Source: Deltaproteobacteria bacterium
GTDB taxonomy: Bacteria; Desulfobacterota; GWC2-55-46
NCBI GenBank assembly: GCA_016219075.1
Contig: JACRCJ010000156.1
Location: forward strand, 1 to 11,524
Direction of reading: 5' to 3'
Length of the DNA: 11,524 bases
Shown here: one piece after another, positions 1-6,994 of the stretch
How the letters are laid out: each line of letters begins with the position of its first letter
How positions within the stretch are numbered: position 1 is the first letter of the stretch
Made by a program: the position numbers and the translations under genes
Notes under the pieces: model-generated
Databases searched by the model: none
What the model saw: the letters and a program-made list of their open reading frames with translations, nothing else
Told to the model about the DNA's origin: nothing

Positions 1-294
1 ACACTCGGCGGGCCGATAATGATAGCGCAGGTGGCGGGAAAGGCCGCGGCATCGGGGCTTTCGGAACTTTTATACCTTGTGGCGTTTTTAAGCCTTCAGC
101 TCGGCATAATAAACCTCTTCCCGATACCCGTGCTCGACGGCGGACACATACTCTTTTTCGGGATAGAGGCCGCGAAGGGCCGCCCCCTGAGCGAAAAGTT
201 CATGACAGTGGCCCAGCAGATAGGGGTCGTGCTTCTAATAGGGCTCATGGTGCTCGTCACCTACAACGACCTCTTCCGCATATTCGGCGGGTAA
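1..294 (+). CDS. rseP: RIP metalloprotease RseP, C-terminal part (site-2 protease), partial at left edge
   Basis: This is the C-terminal end of a membrane-embedded zinc site-2 protease that performs regulated intramembrane proteolysis, classically of anti-sigma factors. The reading frame is open from base 1, so the start codon, the HExxH zinc motif and the PDZ domain lie outside the window. The visible 97 codons begin LGGPIMIAQVAG, typical of the region after the PDZ domain. A hydrophobic segment then leads into NLFPIPVLDGGH, the conserved motif whose aspartate (bases 136-138) is the third zinc ligand. A last hydrophobic helix (VVLLIGLMVLV) ends the protein. The stop TAA at 292-294 is 3 bp before tsaB, which suggests cotranscription and coupled translation. 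Family assignment is secure from the LDGGH context; the specific substrate is unknown. Confidence 0.93.
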   Translation, partial: TLGGPIMIAQVAGKAAASGLSELLYLVAFLSLQLGIINLFPIPVLDGGHILFFGIEAAKGRPLSEKFMTVAQQIGVVLLIGLMVLVTYNDLFRIFGG

Positions 295-297
295 GCC

Positions 298-981
298 GTG
301 CTTATCCTGGCCTTTGACACATCTTCTCCGTCGGGCTCCGTGGCCCTGGTCAGAGACGGCTCGCTTGTAGCCGAACTGACCGTCGGCGATGTCGGCACGC
401 ACGCCGACTGGCTGATGTGTGCGGTCACAGGCCTCCTTGAGTCCGCGGGTACCGGAATAAGGGAAGTGGACCTCTTTGCCGTTGACACCGGGCCCGGCTC
501 GTTTACGGGCCTCCGGATCGGCGTGGCTACGGTCAAGGGTCTTGCCTGGGCGCTCGGGAAAAATGTGGTGGGAGTATCGACTCTTGAGTCCCTTGCCCTT
601 AACCTCCGTTACTCGGGACATGTCGTCTGTCCGGTGCTTGACGCGAGGAAAGGCGAGGTATACGCCGCTCTCTACAGGTTCTCCGGAGGAGCGGCCGAGC
701 CGTTGATGAAAGACTCGGTTATGGCTCCCGTTGCGCTCTACGCCGCCGCAATGGGTCTTGCCGCCCCGGTCGTCTTCCTCGGCCCCGGTCTTAAGACCTA
801 TGGAAGGGCGGTAGCCGAAAATGTCAAGGGGGCCATCTTCGCCCCGGAGGCACTGTGGCATATAAGGGCCTCAAATGTAGCTTTTCTGGCCCTGCAAAAC
901 CCCTCCGCCGCCGTAAGCCCCGCTCTGCTTACGCCCTCATACCTCAGGAAATCCGAAGCCGAGATAAAGGCCGGCGGATAG
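298..981 (+). CDS. tsaB: tRNA threonylcarbamoyladenosine biosynthesis protein TsaB
   Basis: TsaB is the non-catalytic, ASKHA-fold partner of TsaD in the bacterial complex (TsaB-TsaD-TsaE) that transfers threonylcarbamoyl to A37 of ANN-decoding tRNAs in the cytoplasm. The 227-residue length is usual for the family. The N terminus LILAFDTSSPSGSVAL is the expected first ASKHA strand and loop; the hallmark VDTGPGSFTGLRIGVATVKG lies near residues 62-81; LDARKGEVYAALY follows near 117-129; the C terminus TPSYLRKSEAEI matches the usual P-x-YLRKSEAE end. The start is GTG at 298, 3 bp after rseP, which gives the correct family N terminus. The segment often reading HSE in relatives reads HAD here (THADWL). 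No rimI gene follows, although tsaB-rimI is a common pairing elsewhere; a 472-bp gap comes next. Confidence 0.95.
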   Translation: MLILAFDTSSPSGSVALVRDGSLVAELTVGDVGTHADWLMCAVTGLLESAGTGIREVDLFAVDTGPGSFTGLRIGVATVKGLAWALGKNVVGVSTLESLALNLRYSGHVVCPVLDARKGEVYAALYRFSGGAAEPLMKDSVMAPVALYAAAMGLAAPVVFLGPGLKTYGRAVAENVKGAIFAPEALWHIRASNVAFLALQNPSAAVSPALLTPSYLRKSEAEIKAGG

Positions 982-1046
982 CCCCGCTCTGTTTTTTTGA
1001 GACCTGTTCAATGAACCGTCCATGGGTTTAAAACCCCGGAGAGGTT

Positions 1047-1202
1047 TAGCAGGCTGCTGAAAAAGTCCATCTGCTTCGTTGTCTTCGTCGCTCGTCACTG
1101 CGGCGTATACAAAAATACGCCTCATTCCTCGCTTCTCGACGCCTCGCATCTGGAGCTTTTTGAGCAGCCTGAACAAATTTTGAGTTTTTCAGCAAACTGT
1201 TA
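1047..1202. repeat. Palindromic intergenic repeat (REP/MITE-like), imperfect inverted repeat
   Basis: The core, 1051-1170, is a 120-bp imperfect palindrome. AGGCTGCT (1051-1058) matches AGCAGCCT (1163-1170); AAAAAG (1060-1065) matches CTTTTT (1156-1161); TCCA (1066-1069) matches TGGA (1151-1154); TGC (1072-1074) matches GCA (1146-1148). The apex is a perfect 7-bp hairpin, GGCGTAT (1102-1108) with ATACGCC (1115-1121), and a 6-nt loop. An outer pair overlaps the left arm: 1047-1064 is the reverse complement of 1185-1202 at 15 of 18 positions. No transposase is encoded. The shape fits a dispersed intergenic palindrome (REP or MITE type). From memory, similar sequences recur in deltaproteobacterial genomes; copy number cannot be judged from one window. 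Confidence 0.75.
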
Positions 1203-1323
1203 GGCCGTTAAAAAACAAAAGATGGACTTTTCCCCCGAATTGTCATAAAAAATCAGTATAGGCTGAAGGCGTTTCCCGGCGTTTTACCCCATAATTTTAA
1301 TTTGCCTGCGGCTCATCGTTTTA

Positions 1324-1352
1324 TTGACAACCCTTTTTCATTGGGTTAATAT
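1324..1352 (+). promoter_or_regulatory. Predicted sigma70-type promoter for the DUF465 gene and possibly the ilv cluster
   Basis: A perfect -35 hexamer TTGACA (1324-1329) is followed, after a 17-bp spacer, by TAATAT (1347-1352), which matches 4 of 6 positions of the -10 consensus and includes the key A2 and T6. The surroundings are AT-rich, unlike the coding DNA. Transcription would start near 1359, leaving a leader of about 95 nt before the ATG at 1454. It is the best-looking promoter in the window and sits just before the first gene of the long same-strand run. Confidence 0.65.
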
Positions 1353-1358
1353 TTAAAA

Positions 1359-1421
1359 TTGGATATTTGTATATAAATTCGGGCTTTTTCGTTCATAAAC
1401 GGTCGGGGCCGGGGTATCCAA
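1359..1421 (+). other. Possible 5'-terminal stem in the DUF465 leader RNA
   Basis: TTGGATA (1359-1365), at the predicted transcript start, is perfectly complementary to TATCCAA (1415-1421). The enclosed segment also contains a small hairpin CGTT (1390-1393), loop CATA, AACG (1398-1401). If the promoter call is right, the RNA 5' end would be sequestered in a stem upstream of the ribosome binding site at 1441-1448. A 7-bp match can occur by chance, so this is only a candidate. Confidence 0.3.
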
Positions 1422-1453
1422 GATCAACCAGCATTTAAAAAGAGGAGGCCTTT

Positions 1454-1678
1454 ATGGAAAGTCAGGACCAGTTGGTTGTTGAGAAGCTTATTGAGACGGA
1501 CCGGGAGTTCAAGGAGAAATATAAGGCCCATAAGGATTATGAGAACAAGCTTGAAAAGCTTGAGAAGAAGCCGCGTCTGACGCCCTCCGAGACCGCCGAG
1601 AAGAAGAGGCTCAAAAAATTGAAGCTCGCGCTCAAGGACGAGATGAAACAGAGGATAGCGGAGTATCTTGACAAGTAG
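1454..1678 (+). CDS. Small DUF465/YdcH-family protein
   Basis: This encodes a 74-residue, highly charged, lysine- and glutamate-rich protein without hydrophobic segments, predicted to be almost wholly helical and probably a two-helix coiled coil. The N-terminal half (LIETDREFKEKYKAHKDYENKL) and the C-terminal KKLKLALKDEMKQRI resemble the DUF465/YdcH family, in which a K-x-LKDEM segment ends a short helical hairpin. Molecular function in that family is not established. The start is well supported by AGAGGAGG 5 nt upstream and a promoter at 1324-1352. The gene is 65 bp upstream of ilvD on the same strand, with no clear terminator between, so it may be the first gene of the ilv transcript. Family call is moderately to strongly supported; a functional link to amino-acid synthesis is not. 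Confidence 0.8.
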   Translation: MESQDQLVVEKLIETDREFKEKYKAHKDYENKLEKLEKKPRLTPSETAEKKRLKKLKLALKDEMKQRIAEYLDK

Positions 1679-1692
1679 TCTTTTACAGACAG

Positions 1693-1729
1693 CGAAGACC
1701 GGTCCGCGCGCACAGGCGCAGGATCTTCG
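1693..1729 (+). other. Bulged hairpin upstream of ilvD
   Basis: Between the DUF465 gene and ilvD the RNA can fold as CGAAGA (1693-1698) with TCTTCG (1724-1729), then TCC (1703-1705) with GGA (1721-1723), then GCGC (1706-1709) with GCGC (1716-1719) around a 6-nt loop: 13 pairs with an internal bulge. No T-run follows, so it does not look like an intrinsic terminator. It ends 14 nt before the ilvD ATG, close to a weak ribosome binding site, and might influence initiation or mRNA stability. Confidence 0.35.
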
Positions 1730-1743
1730 GAAAGTGAGAGAAG

Positions 1744-3402
1744 ATGCCGAGCCGCAGTGACAGGATAAAAAAGGGGCTTGAGAGGGTCCCGCACAGGGCG
1801 CTCCTATACGCCACCGGCATACCTAAAGGGGAGATGAAAAAACCCTTCATCGGGGTGGCCACCAGTTTCACGGACCTCATACCCGGACACATCGGGATGA
1901 GGGACCTGGAGAGGTTCATCGAAAAGGGCGTGCACACCGGAGGGGGCTACCCGATGTTCTTCGGGCTTCCCGGCATCTGCGACGGCATAGCCATGGGGCA
2001 CAGGGGCATGCACTACTCTCTGCCCTCAAGGGAGCTTATCGCCGACATCGTTGAGAGCGTTGCCGAGGCCCACGCCCTTGACGGCCTGGTGCTCCTTACG
2101 AACTGCGACAAGATCACCCCGGGCATGCTCATGGCCGCCGGACGCCTGAACATCCCCTCCATAGTCGTCACGGCGGGGCCGATGATGACGGGCCGTTACA
2201 AGGGGATGCGCACCTCGTTCATAAGGAACACCTTCGAGGCGATGGGGCGTTTCCGCTCCGGAGAGATTTCAAAGGAAGAGCTGAGTGCCTGCGAAAGCGG
2301 GGCGTGCCCCGGGGCCGGGAGCTGTCAGGGGCTGTATACGGCCAACACGATGGCGTGCCTGACCGAAGCAATGGGCATGAGCCTGCCGTGGTGCGGCACG
2401 GCGCTTGCCAACTCAGCCGACAAGAGAAGGATAGCCTTCGAGAGCGGCGAGAGGATAGTAAGCCTCGTCAAGAAGAACATAACGCCGAGAAAGATCATGA
2501 CAAGGGCCGCCTTCGAGAACGCCATCCGGGTGGACCTGGCCCTTGGCGGGTCTTCGAACACGGTCCTTCATCTCCTGGCGATAGCGCACGAGTCAGGGGT
2601 AAAACTTCCGCTGGAGCTATTCGACGAGCTGAGTAAAGTCACCCCGCACATAACGTCGCTTGAGCCAGTGGGGCCGTATTACATGGAAGACCTGCACTGG
2701 GCCGGTGGTATTGGCGCGGTAATGGAGCGGTTGAAGGACTCGATGAGGGACAACCCGACGGTATCCGGGAAAAGGGTTAAGGCTATTATAAACGAACCTC
2801 GTTTCATTGACGGCGATGTGATAGTCCCCTTGAACAAGGCGTACCACGCCGAAGGCGGCATAGCGGTCCTTAAAGGCAACATCGCCCCTCTGGGCGCGGT
2901 CGTCAAGCAGTCCGGGGTAAGCGAGAAGATGATGCGCTTCAAGGGAGCCGCCCGGGTATTCGACTCCGAGGAAGCCGCCATGAAGGCCATTTTAGGACGC
3001 ACCGTAAAGGCAGGCACGGTGCTTGTAATAAGGTACGAGGGGCCCAGGGGCGGGCCCGGCATGAGGGAGATGCTCGCTCCTACGGCGACCCTCATGGGCA
3101 TGGGCATGGGGGACTCCGTAGCCCTGATAACCGACGGAAGGTTCTCGGGGGGCACAAGGGGGCCGTGCGTGGGGCATATCTCGCCGGAGGCCGCCGAAGG
3201 CGGCCCCATCGCCTTCATAAAGGACGGAGACACGATAGAATTGGACATCCACGGCAGGAGCCTTGAGCTGAAGGTATCGGCCGAAGAGCTTGAGAGAAGG
3301 AAGAAGGGTTGGAAGCCGCCGGCACCGAAGATCAAGTCGGGGTGGCTTTCAAGGTACGCCAAGGCCGTCACCTCGGCCAATACCGGAGCCGTATTGAAGT
3401 AA
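1744..3402 (+). CDS. ilvD: Dihydroxy-acid dehydratase
   Basis: IlvD dehydrates 2,3-dihydroxyisovalerate and 2,3-dihydroxy-3-methylvalerate to the 2-oxo acid precursors of valine (and leucine) and isoleucine. The 552-residue length is normal. Visible family motifs are MGHRGMHYSLPSREL (residues 84-98), TNCDKITPGM (119-128), ACPGAGSCQGLYTANTM (187-203) and, near the C terminus, DGRFSGGTRGP and SPEAAEGGPIA. Cluster cysteines C121 and C194 are present. The position that is cysteine in enzymes with a [2Fe-2S] cluster (TPCN) reads IPGH here, as in E. coli IlvD, which carries an oxygen-labile [4Fe-4S] cluster; this suggests the [4Fe-4S] type. The ATG at 1744 gives the expected N terminus (SDRIKKGLERVPHRALLYATG-like), although its ribosome binding site is weak. 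It precedes ilvB by 115 bp. Confidence 0.97.
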   Translation: MPSRSDRIKKGLERVPHRALLYATGIPKGEMKKPFIGVATSFTDLIPGHIGMRDLERFIEKGVHTGGGYPMFFGLPGICDGIAMGHRGMHYSLPSRELIADIVESVAEAHALDGLVLLTNCDKITPGMLMAAGRLNIPSIVVTAGPMMTGRYKGMRTSFIRNTFEAMGRFRSGEISKEELSACESGACPGAGSCQGLYTANTMACLTEAMGMSLPWCGTALANSADKRRIAFESGERIVSLVKKNITPRKIMTRAAFENAIRVDLALGGSSNTVLHLLAIAHESGVKLPLELFDELSKVTPHITSLEPVGPYYMEDLHWAGGIGAVMERLKDSMRDNPTVSGKRVKAIINEPRFIDGDVIVPLNKAYHAEGGIAVLKGNIAPLGAVVKQSGVSEKMMRFKGAARVFDSEEAAMKAILGRTVKAGTVLVIRYEGPRGGPGMREMLAPTATLMGMGMGDSVALITDGRFSGGTRGPCVGHISPEAAEGGPIAFIKDGDTIELDIHGRSLELKVSAEELERRKKGWKPPAPKIKSGWLSRYAKAVTSANTGAVLK

Positions 3403-3482
3403 GCTCCGTACTTTCTCAGGCCGGAAAAGAGATTACCGCATACAACCGGAAACGGGCTTCGCGGGGGGAAGGGACCGCGGGG

Positions 3483-3494
3483 GCCTTGCAAGGC
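3483..3494. repeat. 12-bp perfect palindrome upstream of ilvB
   Basis: GCCTTGCAAGGC (3483-3494) is its own reverse complement and lies 23 bp before the ilvB ATG, followed by an A-rich segment. It could be a small hairpin or a dimeric-protein site, but one occurrence is weak evidence. The rest of the ilvD-ilvB gap (3403-3517) shows nothing recognisable apart from a modest AAAAAGG ribosome binding site at 3504-3510. Confidence 0.3.
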
Positions 3495-3517
3495 AAAAAA
3501 CACAAAAAGGTTCACAT

Positions 3518-5212
3518 ATGAAGAAAAACGGCGCTCTGATATTCCTTGAATGTCTCAAGAAAGAAGGCGTGGATACCATCTTCGGTTTCCCCGGCGGCGT
3601 GGTTCTGCCTATCTACGACGAACTCTACGACTTCGACTTGAACCACATACTCGTCCGCCACGAGCAGGGGGCGGTACACATGGCCGACGGGTACTCAAGG
3701 GCCACCGGAAGGCCCGGAGTCGTCCTCGTCACATCCGGGCCCGGCGCAACGAACACGGTAACCGGCATAGCCACGGCCTACATGGACTCCATCCCAGTGG
3801 TGGTCTTCACCGGACAGGTCCCGACGGCCCTCATCGGCAACGACGCCTTTCAGGAGGCCGATATCGTCGGGATAACCAGGCCGTGCACCAAGCACAACTA
3901 CCTCGTCAAGGACATAAAGGACCTCCCGAGGATCATCAAGGAGGCCTTCTACATAGCCACGACCGGCAGACCCGGCCCCGTTCTGGTAGACCTCCCCAAG
4001 GACGTCCTGACCGCTGAGGCCGAGTACAAGTACCCGGAGAAGGTCCATATAGACAGCTACCAGCCCAACTACACCGGGCACCCGGGCCAGATAAAAAAGG
4101 CGGTCGACTTCATCCTCAAGTCCAAAAGACCGGTTATCTACGCCGGCGGAGGGGTGGTCCTTTCGAACGCGGCCCCTGAACTCAAAGCCCTCGCCGAGAA
4201 GCTTAAGCTGCCGGCCACCACGACCCTCATGGGGCTTGGCGGGTTTCCGGGCACGCACCCGCTTTTCATGGGCATGCTCGGCATGCACGGCACATATGCC
4301 GCCAACATGGCAGTCATGAACACGGACTGCCTCATAGCCATAGGGGCCCGTTTTGACGACCGCGTCACCGGGAAGATAGACGAGTTCGCTCCGTACGCGG
4401 GGATCGTGCACATTGACATCGACCCTACATCCATAAGCAAGAACGTCAAGGTCGATATCCCGATAGTCGGCGACGTCAAGTCCGTGTTGAAGGACCTTCT
4501 GAAGTTGATCCCGGCCCAGAAAGTCAGGGAGTTCAAGAAGACCCTTGAGCCCTGGCACTCGCAGGTGCGGCAGTGGGAAGAGACTCACAGGCTTTCGTAC
4601 AAGCAGGAGCCCAAGGGCAAGATAAAGCCCCAGTATGTCATCGAGAGGCTCTACGCGGCCACAAAAGGAGACGCCATAATAACGACAGAGGTCGGGCAGA
4701 ACCAGATGTGGGCGGCCCAGTTCTTCAAGTACGACAAGCCCCGCACCTTCATATCGTCCGGCGGGCTCGGGACCATGGGCTTCGGCTTTCCGGCGGCCAT
4801 CGGAGCGCAGGTCGCGATGCCGAAAAAGACCGTCATAGGGATAGCCGGGGACGGGTCGTTCCAGATGAACATACAGGAGCTCGCAACGGCCGTTCAGTAC
4901 AAGCTGCCGGTAAAGATAGCCATACTTAACAACATGGTCCTGGGCATGGTCAGGCAGTGGCAGGAGTTCTTTTACGACAAGAGGTACTCCCACACCTGCA
5001 TCTCGGTCGCCCCGGACTTCGTGAAGCTCGCCGAGGCTTACGGCGCCGTGGGCCTGAGGGCGAAGACCCCGGAAGAGGTCGACGGCGTGATAAAAGAGGC
5101 CCTGGCCGTAAAGGACAGGCCCGTTATCATGGACTTCAGGATCGACCAGTTCGAGCCGGTCCTCCCGATGGTCCCGGCAGGCCAGCCTCTGAACAAGATG
5201 CTGCTTGTATAA
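3518..5212 (+). CDS. ilvB: Acetolactate synthase, large (catalytic) subunit
   Basis: This is the thiamine-diphosphate-dependent catalytic subunit of acetohydroxyacid synthase, condensing pyruvate with pyruvate or 2-oxobutyrate, the first common step of branched-chain amino-acid synthesis. The 564-residue length is typical. The N-terminal PYR domain carries FGFPGGVVLPIYDEL and RHEQGAVHMADGYSRATG, with the cofactor-activating glutamate E49. The central domain, roughly 190-330, is the FAD-binding region. The C-terminal PP domain shows the ThDP/Mg motif GDGSFQMN...LNN (G444 to N472), and VLGMVRQWQEFFY follows. Catabolic (AlsS-type) synthases lack a regulatory subunit; the ilvN gene downstream and the FAD-type central domain support an anabolic AHAS. 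The ATG at 3518 has AAAAAGG 7 nt upstream. Confidence 0.97.
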   Translation: MKKNGALIFLECLKKEGVDTIFGFPGGVVLPIYDELYDFDLNHILVRHEQGAVHMADGYSRATGRPGVVLVTSGPGATNTVTGIATAYMDSIPVVVFTGQVPTALIGNDAFQEADIVGITRPCTKHNYLVKDIKDLPRIIKEAFYIATTGRPGPVLVDLPKDVLTAEAEYKYPEKVHIDSYQPNYTGHPGQIKKAVDFILKSKRPVIYAGGGVVLSNAAPELKALAEKLKLPATTTLMGLGGFPGTHPLFMGMLGMHGTYAANMAVMNTDCLIAIGARFDDRVTGKIDEFAPYAGIVHIDIDPTSISKNVKVDIPIVGDVKSVLKDLLKLIPAQKVREFKKTLEPWHSQVRQWEETHRLSYKQEPKGKIKPQYVIERLYAATKGDAIITTEVGQNQMWAAQFFKYDKPRTFISSGGLGTMGFGFPAAIGAQVAMPKKTVIGIAGDGSFQMNIQELATAVQYKLPVKIAILNNMVLGMVRQWQEFFYDKRYSHTCISVAPDFVKLAEAYGAVGLRAKTPEEVDGVIKEALAVKDRPVIMDFRIDQFEPVLPMVPAGQPLNKMLLV

Positions 5213-5239
5213 AAGGCCCCCGGGGGACTTTCTGCCGTC

Positions 5240-5274
5240 CGGCTCCGGCGGCGCCCCGGGGAGCCGCCGAGCCG
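5240..5274 (+). other. GC-rich hairpin in the ilvB-ilvN spacer
   Basis: CGGCTCCGGCGGC (5240-5252) pairs with GCCGCCGAGCCG (5263-5274), 12 base pairs with one bulged C, around a 10-nt loop that itself contains CCCCGGGG. Just after the ilvB stop there is also a CCCCCGGGGG palindrome (5217-5226). No T-run follows directly; the nearest is 5317-5323, more than 40 nt away. This should be a very stable RNA structure, but it is not a canonical intrinsic terminator. Confidence 0.55.
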
Positions 5275-5374
5275 CAAGGGAGCGCCGGGTCCCCCTGAGT
5301 TTCTGAAGAGTAGAAGTTTTTTTCTTGCTGTCCAGGCGGCGTTTCATTCGGAACGGGGCCGCAACGGGGCGGCT

Positions 5375-5382
5375 GAGGAGGT
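5375..5382 (+). promoter_or_regulatory. Ribosome binding site that fixes the ilvN TTG start
   Basis: GAGGAGGT at 5375-5382 is a near-perfect Shine-Dalgarno sequence 5 nt before TTG at 5388. The in-frame ATG at 5325 has no comparable site and would add 21 arginine-rich residues not expected in IlvN. The TTG start gives MRHTISVLV, the usual family N terminus. Confidence 0.85.
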
Positions 5383-5387
5383 CTCAT

Positions 5388-5873
5388 TTGCGCCATACAA
5401 TCTCGGTCCTTGTGACAAACGAATTCGGAGTCCTCTCCAGGATATCGGGCCTGTTTTCGGGACGCGGCTTCAACATCGAAAGCCTGTCGGTCGCCGAGAC
5501 TCTCGACCCCAGGATTTCCAGGATGACCATTGTCACGAGCGGGGACGAGAAGGTCCTCGAACAGATAAACAAGCAATTGAACAAGCTCATAAGCGTCATC
5601 AAGGTCTACGACTTTACCGGCGAGGAGCACATAGAAAGGGAGCTTGCCATGATAAAGGTCTCGGCAAACCAGGAGAACAGGGCCGAGATCTTAAGCGTGG
5701 TCGATATATTCAGGGCCAGGATAGTCGATGTGAGCCCCAGGAGCTACACCGTCGAGATAACCGGGGACAACGAGAAGATAGCCGCCATCACGGAGCTTCT
5801 CCGTCCCTTCGGCATAAAGGAGATAGTGCGCACCGGCAGGATAGCCATGGCTCGGACACCGAAACAGAGGTAA
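5388..5873 (+). CDS. ilvN: Acetolactate synthase, small (regulatory) subunit
   Basis: IlvN binds the IlvB catalytic subunit, activates it and usually confers feedback inhibition by valine. With the TTG start the protein has 161 residues, the family's usual size. Residues 4-75 form an ACT domain containing NEFGVLSRISGLFSGRGFNI (11-30), the loop-and-helix region that forms the effector site in homologues. From about residue 84 the C-terminal domain begins (MIKVSANQENRAEIL) and ends in the typical RTGRIAMAR. The start was chosen from the ribosome binding site at 5375-5382 and from family alignment; an upstream in-frame ATG at 5325 is less likely. The gap of 175 bp from ilvB is long for a pair whose genes often abut or overlap. 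ilvC follows after 53 bp. Confidence 0.95.
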   Translation: MRHTISVLVTNEFGVLSRISGLFSGRGFNIESLSVAETLDPRISRMTIVTSGDEKVLEQINKQLNKLISVIKVYDFTGEEHIERELAMIKVSANQENRAEILSVVDIFRARIVDVSPRSYTVEITGDNEKIAAITELLRPFGIKEIVRTGRIAMARTPKQR

Positions 5874-5926
5874 GGTATTTCTACCGGCAACGGGATTAAA
5901 GAATAAACGGAGGAGGATTCATCTTA

Positions 5927-6943
<1,017 letters not shown>

Positions 6944-6948
6944 TATCA

Positions 6949-6994
6949 ACGGGGAGCATGAGGTCCCTTTAACAGAGCGCCCTTCCCGTTTTTT
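6949..6994 (+). terminator. Candidate intrinsic terminator after ilvC
   Basis: ACGGGGAG (6949-6956) pairs with CTTCCCGT (6982-6989), 8 base pairs including one G-U, and the 3' arm runs into a T-run at 6989-6994. The loop is long (25 nt), which weakens the call. The 3' arm is also complementary to a downstream segment (7000-7008), so an alternative fold would break this terminator. Confidence 0.4.

Larger units (their letters stand above)
982..1453. other. Gene-free intergenic region between tsaB and the DUF465 gene
   Basis: This is the only gene-free stretch over 300 bp. From left to right it holds a short T-run after tsaB without a convincing stem, a 13-bp palindrome GGGTTTAAAACCC (1024-1036), a mosaic palindromic repeat (about 1047-1231), an AT-rich stretch with nothing recognisable (about 1232-1320), a sigma70-like promoter (1324-1352) and a roughly 95-nt leader ending in a strong ribosome binding site AGAGGAGG (1441-1448) for the DUF465 gene. 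A minus-strand open frame runs through the repeat, but it follows the palindrome and continues antisense into tsaB, so I do not count it as a gene. Confidence 0.8.

Noticed and set aside
968..998. Possible intrinsic terminator after tsaB
   Set aside because: A T-run (about 991-997) follows GCGG/CCGC, but the stem is only 4 bp and is interrupted from the T-run, too weak to call.
937..1176. Minus-strand open frame of 79 codons through the palindromic repeat
   Set aside because: It is the translation of the palindrome itself continuing antisense into tsaB; no ribosome binding site or family resemblance, and such repeats commonly give spurious ORFs.
982..1453. Leader peptide, T-box or riboswitch controlling the ilv genes
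   Set aside because: I found no short ORF with runs of branched-chain codons and no T-box-like conserved sequence; only a candidate 5' stem is visible.
2679..3515. Minus-strand open frame (278 codons) opposite ilvD
   Set aside because: Antisense shadow of ilvD; the C-terminal ilvD motifs lie on the plus strand and there is no independent coding signal.
5302..5323. Possible terminator at the 7-T run before ilvN
   Set aside because: Only a 4-bp TTCT/AGAA stem precedes the Ts, while the stable GC hairpin is more than 40 nt upstream. ilvN must also be expressed from somewhere and no promoter is evident after the run.
3695..5347. Long minus-strand open frame (550 codons) opposite ilvB
   Set aside because: It lies antisense to a fully conserved ilvB. 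Absence of stops opposite GC-rich codons is expected, and the translation resembles no protein family.
5325..5387. N-terminal extension of IlvN from ATG 5325
   Set aside because: The added residues are arginine-rich and unlike IlvN, there is no ribosome binding site at 5325, and GAGGAGGT sits ideally before TTG 5388.
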